DNA of 64,000 bases from Celeribacter indicus (GCF_000819565.1 NZ_CP004393.1:3348001-3412000), one strand, 5' to 3'; shown: positions 17,448 through 24,987, counted from the stretch's first letter. Numbers and translations: made by a program. Notes: a model not told the origin generated them from the letters alone.

Positions 17448-18470
17448 TCACCGAAGACGATCGAGCAGGTCCTGCATATCCGCAGGAAGCGGCGCCTCGA
17501 AGCGCATCCGGTCCCCCGTCACCGGATGGACAAAGCCGAGGACGGCCGCGTGCAGCGCCTGGCGGGGAAAGGCCGCCACCGCTGCCCGCACCTCTTCGGA
17601 CAGGGCCTTCTGGCTGAGCTTGCGCCGGCCGCCATAGGTCTGGTCGCCCACGAGGCCATGGCCGGCATGGGCCATGTGCACGCGGATCTGGTGGGTGCGG
17701 CCGGTCTCGAGCCAGCATTCCACGAGCGCAAGCTGCGGCGGATGGCCGAAAAGCTCGAGCACCCGCGTGCGCGTCACCGCATGCCGCCCCTCGGTGAAGG
17801 AGACGGCCTGCCGCTGCCGGTCCGTCTTGTGGCGTCCGAGGAAGGTCTGGATCCTCAGGATGTTGGAGCCCTCGAACCCGACGCCCTTCACGCCCCGCAG
17901 GCGCGGATCCATCGCGTCGGGACCGCCGTAGACGAGCGCGAGATAGCGGCGCTCGACCGTGTGCCTTTCGAACTGTTTCGCCAGCCCCTGATGCGCCTGA
18001 TCGCTTTTCGCGACCACAAGGAGGCCGGAGGTATCCTTGTCGATCCGGTGCACGATGCCCGGCCGCCGCTCGCCGCCGATCCCCGACAGGCTGCCGCCGC
18101 AATGCGCCATCAGCGCGTTGACGAGCGTTCCCGTCGGCGCGCCCGGCGCCGGGTGGACGACCATGCCCACGGGCTTGTCCACCACGATGAGATCGTCGTC
18201 CTCATGGACCACGTCGAGCGGGATCTCCTCCGGCCGGAGCGCCGTCTCGACCGCCTCCTCCACCGCGATCTCGATCCGGTCGCCTTCGGCCACCCTGGCG
18301 CTCTGATCCATGACCACCGCGCCGTTCACCGCGACCGCACCCTCCGCCAGCAGCTTTGCGAGACGCGAGCGCGAGAGCGTGGCTTCTTCTGGCACATCGC
18401 GGGCGATCGCCTTATCAAGACGTTTGGGCGGGTCTTCCGCGATGGTGAAGGACAGGGTGGTTTTGGGCAT
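17448..18470 (-). CDS. RluA-family pseudouridine synthase (RluD-like)
   Basis: 340 residues from ATG 18470 (MPKTTLSFTIAEDPPKRLDKAI). An N-terminal S4 domain (RLDKAIARDVPEEATLSRSRLAKLLAEGAVAVNG) is followed by the pseudouridine synthase domain with the catalytic aspartate in VHRIDKDTSGLLVVAK (about residue 150). This S4-plus-catalytic layout is typical of RluC/RluD, which modify 23S rRNA; RluD targets helix 69. The start codon overlaps head-to-head with the divergent DUF6476 gene (shared CATG at 18468-18471). Confidence 0.9.
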   Translation of the reverse strand: MPKTTLSFTIAEDPPKRLDKAIARDVPEEATLSRSRLAKLLAEGAVAVNGAVVMDQSARVAEGDRIEIAVEEAVETALRPEEIPLDVVHEDDDLIVVDKPVGMVVHPAPGAPTGTLVNALMAHCGGSLSGIGGERRPGIVHRIDKDTSGLLVVAKSDQAHQGLAKQFERHTVERRYLALVYGGPDAMDPRLRGVKGVGFEGSNILRIQTFLGRHKTDRQRQAVSFTEGRHAVTRTRVLELFGHPPQLALVECWLETGRTHQIRVHMAHAGHGLVGDQTYGGRRKLSQKALSEEVRAAVAAFPRQALHAAVLGFVHPVTGDRMRFEAPLPADMQDLLDRLR

Positions 18471-18792
18471 GAGCGATCCGAAGGCGAACGAGGCGGGCGA
18501 AATGGACCCGAGAGACGCGGCGCGGCTGACGCTCCTGCGCCGGCTCGTCACCGGGCTCCTGGTGGTGATGATTGCCGGGTTTCTAGTGCTGATCGGACTG
18601 CTTGTCACCCGTTTCCCGTCCCTCGGCTCCCCCGTCTCCTTCGATCTTCCCGACCGCCTCGACCTGCCCGAGGGCGTGAGGCCCGAGGCCTTCACCCGCG
18701 GCGCCGACTGGATCGCCGTCGTCGCCGGGCGGGAAATCCTGATCTTCGATCCCGAGACCGGCGCGCTGCGCCAGCGGATCGGCATCGAATAG
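18469..18792 (+). CDS. DUF6476-type small membrane protein
   Basis: 107 residues. A polar N-terminus, then one membrane helix (residues ~25-47, LVTGLLVVMIAGFLVLIGLLV), then a periplasmic beta-type tail (FTRGADWIAVVAGREILIFDPETGALRQRIGIE). It matches the DUF6476 family of Rhodobacterales, which has no known function. The ATG overlaps the start codon of the divergent pseudouridine synthase gene, so the two promoters must lie inside each other's coding sequence. Confidence 0.8.
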   Translation: MSDPKANEAGEMDPRDAARLTLLRRLVTGLLVVMIAGFLVLIGLLVTRFPSLGSPVSFDLPDRLDLPEGVRPEAFTRGADWIAVVAGREILIFDPETGALRQRIGIE

Positions 18793-18907
18793 CCGGGATC
18801 CCATCACATCCGCCGTGAGGCCGGAACGACTTGCCCGGCCGCCTGTTATGTCCCCGAAGGCACGGGATGGACCCGCGCCAGGACCGAAAGACGTGATGGA
18901 GGACATA

Positions 18908-19468
18908 ATGCCGAAGATCACCGAGGCGAAGATTCTCATTCTCGCCACCAACGGCTTCGAACAGGCCGAACTCGAAGTGCCCCGCGACAAGCTGCGCGAG
19001 GCGGGGGCGACCGTCGATGTCGCCTCGCTCGACGGGCAGAAGATCAAGGGCTGGGACAAGACGGACTGGGGCCAGGAGGTCGACGTCGACAAGGCGCTCG
19101 ACGATGTGCGTGTCACCGATTACGACGCGCTCGTGCTGCCCGGCGGCCAGATCAACCCCGACCTGCTGCGCGTGGAGCCGGAGGCGATCGCCCTCATCAA
19201 GGAGTTCAACAACGCCGGGAAGGTGATTGCCGCGATCTGCCACGCGCCCTGGCTGCTGATCGAGGCCGGGCTCGTGTCCGGGCGCGAGGTGACGTCCTAC
19301 AAGTCGATCTCGACCGATGTGCAGAACGCCGGCGGCAACTGGAAGGATGTGGAGGTCGTGTCCGACAACGGCATCGTCACCAGCCGCAATCCCGGCGACC
19401 TCGAGGCGTTCTGCAAGAAGATCGTCGAGGAGGTGCAGGAAGGCCGCCACGACCGGAAGGCCGCGTAA
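18908..19468 (+). CDS. PfpI/DJ-1-family type 1 glutamine-amidotransferase-like protein
   Basis: 186 residues from ATG 18908, chosen because ATGGAGGACATA sits just upstream (GGAGG at -10) and homologous sequence starts at KITEAKILILATNGFEQAEL. The nucleophile elbow AAICHAPWLLIEAG carries the catalytic cysteine near residue 106. These proteins (PfpI, YhbO, YraA) are linked to stress protection, protein deglycation or peptidase activity; which applies is unsettled. A strong terminator follows. Confidence 0.9.
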   Translation: MPKITEAKILILATNGFEQAELEVPRDKLREAGATVDVASLDGQKIKGWDKTDWGQEVDVDKALDDVRVTDYDALVLPGGQINPDLLRVEPEAIALIKEFNNAGKVIAAICHAPWLLIEAGLVSGREVTSYKSISTDVQNAGGNWKDVEVVSDNGIVTSRNPGDLEAFCKKIVEEVQEGRHDRKAA

Positions 19469-19495
19469 GCCAGCCCCCGATCCGGATCAAAGGAA

Positions 19496-19526
19496 AACGC
19501 CCCGCAGATCGCGGGGCGTTTTTTTT
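19496..19526 (+). terminator. Strong rho-independent terminator after the PfpI-family gene
   Basis: Perfect 10-bp stem AACGCCCCGC/GCGGGGCGTT with a 5-nt loop (AGATC), followed by an uninterrupted T-run. It lies 27 bp after the stop codon on plus. Confidence 0.93.
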
Positions 19527-19557
19527 GCGCGCCCTCCTCCCGAAGGCGCGCGACCGG

Positions 19558-19686
19558 TCATGCCGCCCGGCGTTCCATGCCGGCGGCGCGACCGGGGTCG
19601 CGCAGGTCCGACAGGACGAAGGCGAGGAATATGGCCGGCGAGGCGACCAGAAGTCCGTACACGAGGCCGATGATGAAAAGCTGCAT
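19558..19686 (-). CDS. Small single-pass membrane protein (42 residues)
   Basis: Short reading frame MQLFIIGLVYGLLVASPAIF... ending LRDPGRAAGMERRAA. A near-ideal ribosome-binding site, AGGGAGGACACAGA, precedes the ATG. The product is one hydrophobic helix (residues ~3-26) and a positively charged C-terminus, which suggests an inner-membrane small protein with the tail inside. The upstream region holds the dyad TGTCGCA(N6)TGCGACA at 19742-19761. I recognise no family. The RBS plus helix make it plausible rather than proven. Confidence 0.5.
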   Translation of the reverse strand: MQLFIIGLVYGLLVASPAIFLAFVLSDLRDPGRAAGMERRAA

Positions 19687-19741
19687 TCTGTGTCCTCCCT
19701 GAGGAAGACTGTAGCGCGGCATCGCCCATCTTGCTACATTT

Positions 19742-19761
19742 TGTCGCACCCTTCTGCGACA
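19742..19761. promoter_or_regulatory. Perfect 7-bp dyad upstream of the small membrane protein gene
   Basis: TGTCGCA-CCCTTC-TGCGACA, a 20-bp inverted repeat with a 6-bp spacer, 56 bp before the ATG of the 42-residue protein (minus). Size and symmetry fit a dimeric repressor or activator site. No regulator gene lies beside it. The remaining sequence to 19958 shows nothing identifiable. Confidence 0.4.
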
Positions 19762-19958
19762 CATGGTCCCGCCCCACCCCGCTGCCGGACGAACACCAGA
19801 CGGAAATTCAATGAAAATTCCGGAACATGCAACGCCGCTCCGAAGCTCCGGGACCGGCGGGAGGTCGTGTCAGGGGACGCTCGGACCGCGCGTGCGACGA
19901 TGGCCACGGACGGTCACGGCGGAACCGCATGAGACGGGCACGGGGAAAGGGGGGGAGG

Positions 19959-20035
19959 TGGTACCGCCTCCCCGGCTTGAACGGGGGACCTCTGGATCCA
20001 CAATCCAGCGCTCTAACCAACTGAGCTAAGGCGGC
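19959..20035 (-). tRNA. tRNA-His (GTG)
   Basis: 77-nt cloverleaf with encoded CCA. The acceptor stem is GCCGCCT/AGGCGGT (a G1:U72 wobble, six Watson-Crick pairs), the D arm GCTC...GAGC, the anticodon stem CTGGA/TCCAG with loop TTGTGGA (anticodon GTG), and the T arm CCCCG-TTCAAGC-CGGGG. The base before G1 is T and the discriminator is A73, so the usual bacterial G(-1):C73 identity pair of tRNA-His is absent, as known for a large alphaproteobacterial group. Confidence 0.95.
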
Positions 20036-20172
20036 ACTGGCCGCGGATTTACTGCCCCCGGCCGGTGAATGCAAGAGGCAGATCGCGAAAAGCGGCGGAA
20101 AAACCCGCGCCCCTTGCGCCGGCTGCCCTTCTCGGCGTATGCCCCTTCGCGATCATGACGGAGACCAGTCCC

Positions 20173-20358
20173 ATGGGCATCAATTCGGAAAAAGACATCG
20201 AAGCCAATCTGCAAATCGGCCCGACCACGCTCGGGATGGTGCGGATCTTCATCGAGGCCGGCGGGGTCGAGATCCCGATGGATTTCGAACCCGAAGAGGC
20301 CGAGGAAATCGCCGAGGAGATCCTCGCCGCCGCAAAACAGGCCCGCAAGGCCAGGTAG
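20173..20358 (+). CDS. DUF6324-family small protein
   Basis: 61 residues from ATG 20173 (MGINSEKDIEANLQIGPTTLGMVRIFIEAGGVEIPMDF), with CGGAGACC upstream; an in-frame ATG at 20155 is possible but has no ribosome-binding site. The rest is a short acidic helical tail (EPEEAEEIAEEILAAAKQARKAR). It matches the DUF6324 family of Rhodobacterales. Cytosolic, with no known function. It converges with mmcB, with a 3-bp gap between the two stop codons. Confidence 0.75.
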   Translation: MGINSEKDIEANLQIGPTTLGMVRIFIEAGGVEIPMDFEPEEAEEIAEEILAAAKQARKAR

Positions 20359-20361
20359 GGC

Positions 20362-20838
20362 TCAGCCCTCGCCGCCGAACAGCGCCGCCACGCCCGGATC
20401 GCGCCAGGCCTGAAGGCGGCTCGCGGCATGGCGGGCGAATTTCATGTGCATGACCTTGCGCCGCGCCGGCGCGAGCTTGTCCTCCTCCGGGATGCGGAGA
20501 ATTTCGGCACCATAGCTGTCGGCAAGGATGAGACCCGTCTCCTCGGGCAGGAGCTCCAGCGGAAAGGCCTGATCCACCGCCCAGAAATAGCGGTCGCAGA
20601 AGCCGAGATAGTTCTGCCACTTGCCGTCGGCCATGAAATCCGCCCGGCTCGACTTGCATTCGACGATCCAGATCTCTCCCTTCGGGCCGAGCGCCATCAC
20701 GTCGACGCGCAGCCCGCGCGCCGGCACGAGTTCCTCGACGCAGACGAAGTCGAGCTCCCGCAGATGACGGCAGACGCCGCGGGCAAGCAACTGGCCGGGC
20801 TGCGCGGTGGCGTGAAAGGGATCGGGAGTCGGGGACAT
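20362..20838 (-). CDS. mmcB: MmcB-family DNA repair protein
   Basis: 158 residues from MSPTPDPFHATAQPGQLLARGVCRHL. The core LRVDVMALGPKGEIWIVECKSSRADFMADGKWQNYLGFCDRYFWAV fits a PD-(D/E)xK nuclease-like fold (Asp, then E-x-K). MmcB was named in Caulobacter for mitomycin C resistance, so a role in repair of damaged DNA is expected. The length is normal. The upstream gap holds the candidate 6S RNA gene on the opposite strand. Confidence 0.88.
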   Translation of the reverse strand: MSPTPDPFHATAQPGQLLARGVCRHLRELDFVCVEELVPARGLRVDVMALGPKGEIWIVECKSSRADFMADGKWQNYLGFCDRYFWAVDQAFPLELLPEETGLILADSYGAEILRIPEEDKLAPARRKVMHMKFARHAASRLQAWRDPGVAALFGGEG

Positions 20839-20895
20839 GGCGACAAGGTGAACAAAACGGAAACGAAGTTCAAGAGTTTGTTTCGCCCTGCCCCC

Positions 20896-20923
20896 TTGTC
20901 CGCGGGCCGCCAGCATATTATCT
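20896..20923 (+). promoter_or_regulatory. Sigma-70-type promoter for the candidate 6S RNA
   Basis: TTGTCC at 20896-20901 and TTATCT at 20918-20923, 16 bp apart, with a possible start near 20930. The -35 has four of six consensus bases. It precedes the structured region and its terminator on plus. Confidence 0.5.
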
Positions 20924-20929
20924 CCGGTC

Positions 20930-21112
20930 TCAGGCGGGATCTGCTCTTCTCGTACACACGGGCGCACGTCTCCGGAGGCCTTACGCAACCGAATGGGAGC
21001 TGGCTCTGTCCGGGCCCTGGTCCGGTTACCCGGCGCCCACCTGATTTATCAGGCATCGGGAGCAACGCGTCGCTACGGATGCTGTGGTCCCCCGCCGCCT
21101 TACCCATGATCG
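20930..21112 (+). ncRNA. ssrS: Probable 6S RNA
   Basis: A ~180-nt non-coding unit between a promoter and a strong terminator. It can fold like 6S RNA. The closing stem pairs GGCGGG near 20933 with CCCGCC near 21091, and an apical stem pairs GGGCGC near 20968 with GCGCCC near 21035. Within that, AACCG pairs with CGGTT. The 3' strand of the central open region carries a small hairpin CCTGA-TTTA-TCAGG (21040-21053), the place where E. coli 6S also has a small hairpin. 6S RNA mimics an open promoter and sequesters sigma-70 RNA polymerase in stationary phase. Assignment rests on architecture and size, not on alignment, so it needs a covariance check. Confidence 0.6.
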
Positions 21113-21113
21113 A

Positions 21114-21147
21114 AAAAGCGCGCCCCTGTCTCCGGGGGCGCGCTTTT
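21114..21147. terminator. Bidirectional rho-independent terminator
   Basis: Stem AAAAGCGCGCCCC/GGGGGCGCGCTTTT with a 7-nt loop. The symmetric A and T runs let it end both the candidate 6S RNA on plus and the small membrane protein gene arriving from 21186 on minus. Confidence 0.85.
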
Positions 21148-21185
21148 CATATCGGCCTATGGGTGCAGCGGGTGCAGCCGGGCGG

Positions 21186-21494
21186 TCAGCGGCGCTCGCC
21201 CTGCTCCACCCGGACCGGCTCCAGAAGACCCACGGGCAGATCGTCGCGCTTGCCGCCGGTATCGCCCCCCTCGGCCTCGGCCATGCGCATGACCGTGATC
21301 CCGAACTGCACGCCGGAAAACACGATCCCGTTGGCGAACCAGAGGATAAGAACGGCGAGCCAGCCGATGTCGGAATGGCTCACGAGATGCCACATGTTCA
21401 CCACGTTGAAATACAGAAGCCCCGCCACGAAGGCGGCGGCGACTCCGAATCCGATGAACACCTGGGTGATGTAGAGTTTGACGAGTTTCGGCAT
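21186..21494 (-). CDS. Conserved two-helix membrane protein of unknown function
   Basis: 102 residues from MPKLVKLYITQVFIGFGVAAAFVAGLLYFNVVNMWHLV. Two hydrophobic helices (residues ~8-29 and ~43-66) are followed by a polar cytoplasmic-type tail with a basic/acidic stretch (GGDTGGKRDDLPVGLLEPVRVEQGERR). I cannot name its family. It lies between the candidate 6S terminator and nusB on minus, with ~95 bp to nusB. Confidence 0.7.
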   Translation of the reverse strand: MPKLVKLYITQVFIGFGVAAAFVAGLLYFNVVNMWHLVSHSDIGWLAVLILWFANGIVFSGVQFGITVMRMAEAEGGDTGGKRDDLPVGLLEPVRVEQGERR

Positions 21495-21590
21495 GGCAGC
21501 GCACCGGTTGCGGGAAACATGTCTCGAAGATAGCATGTTTCCGGCCGGTTTCCAGCGGCGCCGCCTCCGCAACGGCCCCCGGCCCCTGCG

Positions 21591-22088
21591 TCAGAATGCC
21601 TCCGGCCGGGCCTCCCGCGCCATGTGATCGAGCACGGCATTGACGAATTTCGGCTCGCGCCCCTCGGGATAGAACGCCTTCGCCACATCCACGAATTCGC
21701 TGATCACGACTTTCGGCGGCGTGCGGTCGGAAACGAGCTCGGCCCCGGCGGCACGGAACAGCGCGCGCAGGGTCGAATCGATCCGCGCGATCGGCCATTT
21801 CGCCACCAGGGCACGGTTCGTCATCTGGTCGATCTTTGCCTGGTCGTTCACCGCGATCTCGGTGATCTCGTGGAACAGGTCGCTGTCCCCGTCGATGAAC
21901 TCGCCCTCCTCCTCGGTCACCAGACCGAAGAAATGGTCGTAGAACTGGCGGCGCACCTTGTCGACCGTCATGTCGGCGGCTTCCATCTGATAGAGCGCCT
22001 GCACGGCATAGAGCCGGGCGGCGGATCGCATCTCGCGCTTGGAGGGCGGTTTCAGATGGGCGTTGCCGCCGGCGTCTTCATCAGTCAT
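21591..22088 (-). CDS. nusB: Transcription antitermination factor NusB
   Basis: 165 residues from MTDEDAGGNAHLKPPSKREMRSAARLYAVQALYQME. The all-helical NusB fold is recognisable, and the characteristic C-terminal segment PPKVVISEFVDVAKAFYPEGREPKFVNAVLDHMA is present. With NusE (S10) it binds boxA RNA and promotes rRNA antitermination. The ATG overlaps the ribH stop by 4 bp (ATGA), so it is coupled to the riboflavin genes, a widespread alphaproteobacterial arrangement. Confidence 0.95.
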   Translation of the reverse strand: MTDEDAGGNAHLKPPSKREMRSAARLYAVQALYQMEAADMTVDKVRRQFYDHFFGLVTEEEGEFIDGDSDLFHEITEIAVNDQAKIDQMTNRALVAKWPIARIDSTLRALFRAAGAELVSDRTPPKVVISEFVDVAKAFYPEGREPKFVNAVLDHMAREARPEAF

Positions 22089-22630
22089 GCTTTGTCGCGT
22101 CCTTCGGGCGTCCCCGCGAGGCGGATCGCGTCGGAATGGAATCCCACGTTCTTCTCCGGGTTCGCCCATTTGCGCGAAAGCGCGACGAGATGCAAGGCCG
22201 CAGCGGCCGCGCCGCCGCCCTTGTTCTGTCCCTTCGCCTCGGCGCGCACGACAGCCTGCTCGCGGTTCTCCACGGTCAGGATCCCATTGCCGATGCACAG
22301 CCCCTGGAGCCCCATGAGCGCGAGCGCGCGCGAGCTGTCGTTGCACACGGTCTCGTAATGGGTGGTTTCGCCCCGGATGACGCAGCCCAGCGCCACGTAC
22401 CCGTCGAAATTCGACATCTTGTCCGCGATGGAAATCGCCGTCGGCACCTCGAGCGCGCCCGGAACCTCGACGAGATCCCAGGTGCCGCCGACCGCCTCCA
22501 CCGTCGCCTTCGCCCCCGCGACGAGCTCGTCGGCGATATCCTTGTAATAGGGCGCGACGACGATCAGGAGCTTCACCGGCCGGTCGAAGTCCGGCAGGGC
22601 GAGCGTGTAATGCTGTTCATTGGCGGCCAT
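22085..22630 (-). CDS. ribH: 6,7-dimethyl-8-ribityllumazine synthase RibH
   Basis: 181 residues. It condenses 3,4-dihydroxy-2-butanone 4-phosphate with the ribitylaminopyrimidine. The phosphate/substrate loops are visible as VEVPGALEVPTAI (~57-69) and GCVIRGETTHYETV (~85-98), the latter holding the catalytic His, followed by GNGILTVENREQA. It lies between ribB (1-bp gap) and nusB (4-bp overlap), in one transcription unit. Confidence 0.96.
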   Translation of the reverse strand: MAANEQHYTLALPDFDRPVKLLIVVAPYYKDIADELVAGAKATVEAVGGTWDLVEVPGALEVPTAISIADKMSNFDGYVALGCVIRGETTHYETVCNDSSRALALMGLQGLCIGNGILTVENREQAVVRAEAKGQNKGGGAAAAALHLVALSRKWANPEKNVGFHSDAIRLAGTPEGRDKA

Positions 22631-22631
22631 G

Positions 22632-23759
22632 TCAGGCTCCCTTGATCTTGCGCGTGTCGAAAATGTTGAGCCCGTAGGCCTCCAGCCCCACGATCTTCGG
22701 CTGCGGATGATCGGTGAGCAGGATCAACTCGTGCAGGCCGAGCACCGCGAGGATCTGCGCCCCGAGCCCGTATTGCCGCAGGGTATGGGGCACTTCGCTG
22801 CCCTCGTCGAGCAGCTTCATCTCCGTGTCGCGCAGCAGCACGATCACGCCGCGACCCTCTTCGGCGATGAGTTCCATCGCGCCCTCGATCTCGCGCGAGG
22901 TGCGGCCAATGCCCAGCACGTCCTCGAGCGGGTTGATCGCGTGCATCCGCACGAGCACCGGCTCGGGCGTCGCCACGTTGCCCTTCGTCAGCACGATATG
23001 CTCGGCCCCCTTCAGCACGTCGGTGAAGACCTGCATGTGCCAGTCGCCGCCGAAGGCCGAGGTCACGTCGCGCTCGGCGGTCCTGACCACGAGGTTGTCG
23101 TGGCGGCGGCGATAGGCGATCAGGTCGGAGATCGTGCCGATCTTCAGCCCGTGCTTCTGCGCGAAGGCCACGAGATCGGGAAGGCGCGACATGGTGCCGT
23201 CCTCGTTCATGATCTCGCAGATCACCGAGGAGGGCAGAAGCCCCGCGAGCCGCGCCACGTCGACCCCGGCCTCGGTATGCCCCGCCCGCACCAGCACCCC
23301 GCCCTCGCGGGCGCGCAGCGGGAAGATATGGCCGGGCGTCGCGATGTCGGCCCCGGTCTTGCTGGGGTCGATCGCCACGGCGACGGTGCGCGCGCGATCA
23401 TGGGCGGAAATGCCGGTGGACACGCCCTCCCGCGCCTCGATCGAGACGGTGAAGGCGGTTTCGTGACGCGAGGAATTGTTCGACGCCATCAGCGGCAGGC
23501 CGAGCGCGTCGATCCGCTCGCCGGTGAGCGTCAGGCAGATGAGCCCGCGCCCGTGGGTCGCCATGAAGTTGATCGCCTCCGGCGTGGCCATCTGCGCCGG
23601 AATGACGAGATCGCCCTCGTTCTCGCGGTCCTCGTGATCGACGAGGATGAACATCCGCCCGTTGCGGGCATCCTCGATGATCTCCTCGATGGGGGAGATC
23701 GCGGCTTCGTAGCTGTCGTTCGTCTCAGTCATGGTCGTCTCGGCGGGCCTCATGTCCAT
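22632..23759 (-). CDS. ribB: 3,4-dihydroxy-2-butanone 4-phosphate synthase RibB with degenerate GTP cyclohydrolase II domain
   Basis: 375 residues from ATG 23759, chosen because CGGAGGGCGGAAG precedes it; MTETND 27 bp downstream is an alternative. The N-terminal DHBP synthase domain has [16 protein letters not shown] (acidic metal-binding loop), [26 protein letters not shown] and [25 protein letters not shown]. The C-terminal half (from ~residue 215) has the outline of GTP cyclohydrolase II, but the zinc motif CxxGD...CDC is missing ([19 protein letters not shown] in that area), so it is unlikely to be a cyclohydrolase. A separate RibA would be needed elsewhere. Confidence 0.92.
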   Translation of the reverse strand: MDMRPAETTMTETNDSYEAAISPIEEIIEDARNGRMFILVDHEDRENEGDLVIPAQMATPEAINFMATHGRGLICLTLTGERIDALGLPLMASNNSSRHETAFTVSIEAREGVSTGISAHDRARTVAVAIDPSKTGADIATPGHIFPLRAREGGVLVRAGHTEAGVDVARLAGLLPSSVICEIMNEDGTMSRLPDLVAFAQKHGLKIGTISDLIAYRRRHDNLVVRTAERDVTSAFGGDWHMQVFTDVLKGAEHIVLTKGNVATPEPVLVRMHAINPLEDVLGIGRTSREIEGAMELIAEEGRGVIVLLRDTEMKLLDEGSEVPHTLRQYGLGAQILAVLGLHELILLTDHPQPKIVGLEAYGLNIFDTRKIKGA

Positions 23760-23836
23760 CTTCCGCCCTCCGATACAGCTTTGCTTGCGGGAAAGCCAGC
23801 CACTTGGACGCACAGCGCACACGCGCCGATGCGCGC

Positions 23837-24391
23837 TCAGAGGCCGAAAAATCCCTCCGCCGTCAGCGCGCCGGCGAGCTTTCCGACCTCGCACCATTCC
23901 CGTTCGAACGGGGCGTCCGCGACCAGCACGATGCCGTCGCGCGGCAACTCCCGCCCCAGCAGCCCGGCGAGCGCCGCGCGCTGGTCGGGCCAGGAAGCGA
24001 AAGGCCGCGGCGCGCGCCCGGCCCGGTCGATCCCCGCGAGTGCGGCAATCTCCCCCGGCGCGAGCGGATGATGCACCGCCGCCACCCGCGCCGCGCCGAG
24101 CGCGGCGAGCCGGTCGGCGCAGGCCGCCGGCATCCGGTCGCCCGCGCGCACGATCCGCAGCGCGTTCGTGGAGAACAGGAAGCCGATGACGTCGCGCCCC
24201 GTGGAGGCGCGGATCGAGGCATAGGAGCGGTAGGGCAGGCCGAGCTCCGCGGCGCGGCGCACGCGCATGCGGATCACCTCGACGGACAGCGTCTCCCCCA
24301 TCAGCCCGTGCCGCGCCTTCTTCCACAGGAAGCGCCGGTAGCTCACCCCGGCATCGAGCGCGGGGCCGCCGTTGTGGCCGATCCCGCTCAT
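23837..24391 (-). CDS. Uncharacterised protein with N-terminal GIGHNGGP motif, inside the rib cluster
   Basis: 184 residues from ATG 24391, whose ATGA overlaps the ribE stop; an ATG at 24400 is also possible. It opens with MSGIGHNGGPALDAG, a motif shared by many short alphaproteobacterial and phage-associated proteins. The next ~70 residues are basic and helical (FLWKKARHGLMGETLSVEVIRMRVRRAAELGLPYRSYASIRASTGRDVIGFLFSTNALR). The C-terminal half is alanine-rich, with a Cys in a conserved-looking FEREWCEVGKLAGALTAEGFFGL end. I do not recognise the family. Its place between ribE and ribB suggests coexpression with riboflavin genes. Confidence 0.7.
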   Translation of the reverse strand: MSGIGHNGGPALDAGVSYRRFLWKKARHGLMGETLSVEVIRMRVRRAAELGLPYRSYASIRASTGRDVIGFLFSTNALRIVRAGDRMPAACADRLAALGAARVAAVHHPLAPGEIAALAGIDRAGRAPRPFASWPDQRAALAGLLGRELPRDGIVLVADAPFEREWCEVGKLAGALTAEGFFGL

Positions 24392-24987
24392 GCCTGCCAT
24401 TCCTGAAGCCGCGCCACATAGCGCGCGAGCGTGTCGATCTCGAGATTGACCGCGTCGCCCACCTTCGCACCGCCCCAGGTCGTGACCTCCTGCGTGTGCG
24501 GGATGACGTTGACCCCGAAGCTGCGGCCCTCGACCTCGTTCACCGTGAGCGAGGTGCCGTTGAGTGCCACGGAGCCCTTCGGCGCGATGAATTTCGCAAG
24601 CGCCTCCGGCACGTCGAAGGTCATCCGGGTGCTGTCGCCCTCGTCCTGCATCGCGGTGATCCGCGCCACCCCGTCGACATGGCCGGAGACGATATGCCCG
24701 CCGAGTTCGTCCCCGAGCTTCAGCGCGCGCTCGAGGTTGATCCGGGTGCCGACCTCCCAGCCGCCGATGCCCGATTTCGAGACGGTCTCCGCCGAAATCT
24801 CCACGTCGAACCAGTTGCGCGGCTCCCGCCCCAGCGCGACCACCGTCAGGCAGACGCCGTCGCAGGCGATGGACGCGCCGATCTCGATCGTCGCGACGTC
24901 ATAGGTGCAGCCGATCCGCGCCCGCAGATCGCCGCGCTTCTCAAGCTCCAGCACCTCGCCGATATCGGTCACGATCCCCGTAAACAT
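24388..24987 (-). CDS. ribE: Riboflavin synthase RibE (RibC), alpha subunit
   Basis: 199 residues starting MFTGIVTDIGEVLEL, the standard first motif. It has two tandem lumazine-binding barrels: the first around residues 1-95 (GASIACDGVCLTV), the second from ~98 (GGHIVSGHVDGVARI, GSVALNGTSLTVNEV, VNVIPHTQEVTTW). It dismutates two dimethylribityllumazines to riboflavin. The next gene downstream overlaps its stop by 4 bp. ribE leads the ribE-unknown-ribB-ribH-nusB unit. Confidence 0.95.
   Translation of the reverse strand: MFTGIVTDIGEVLELEKRGDLRARIGCTYDVATIEIGASIACDGVCLTVVALGREPRNWFDVEISAETVSKSGIGGWEVGTRINLERALKLGDELGGHIVSGHVDGVARITAMQDEGDSTRMTFDVPEALAKFIAPKGSVALNGTSLTVNEVEGRSFGVNVIPHTQEVTTWGGAKVGDAVNLEIDTLARYVARLQEWQA

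Noticed and set aside
23760..23836. FMN riboswitch before ribB
   Set aside because: Only 77 bp lie between ribB and the upstream gene, with no conserved RFN-element segments seen; none is visible before ribE or ribD either.
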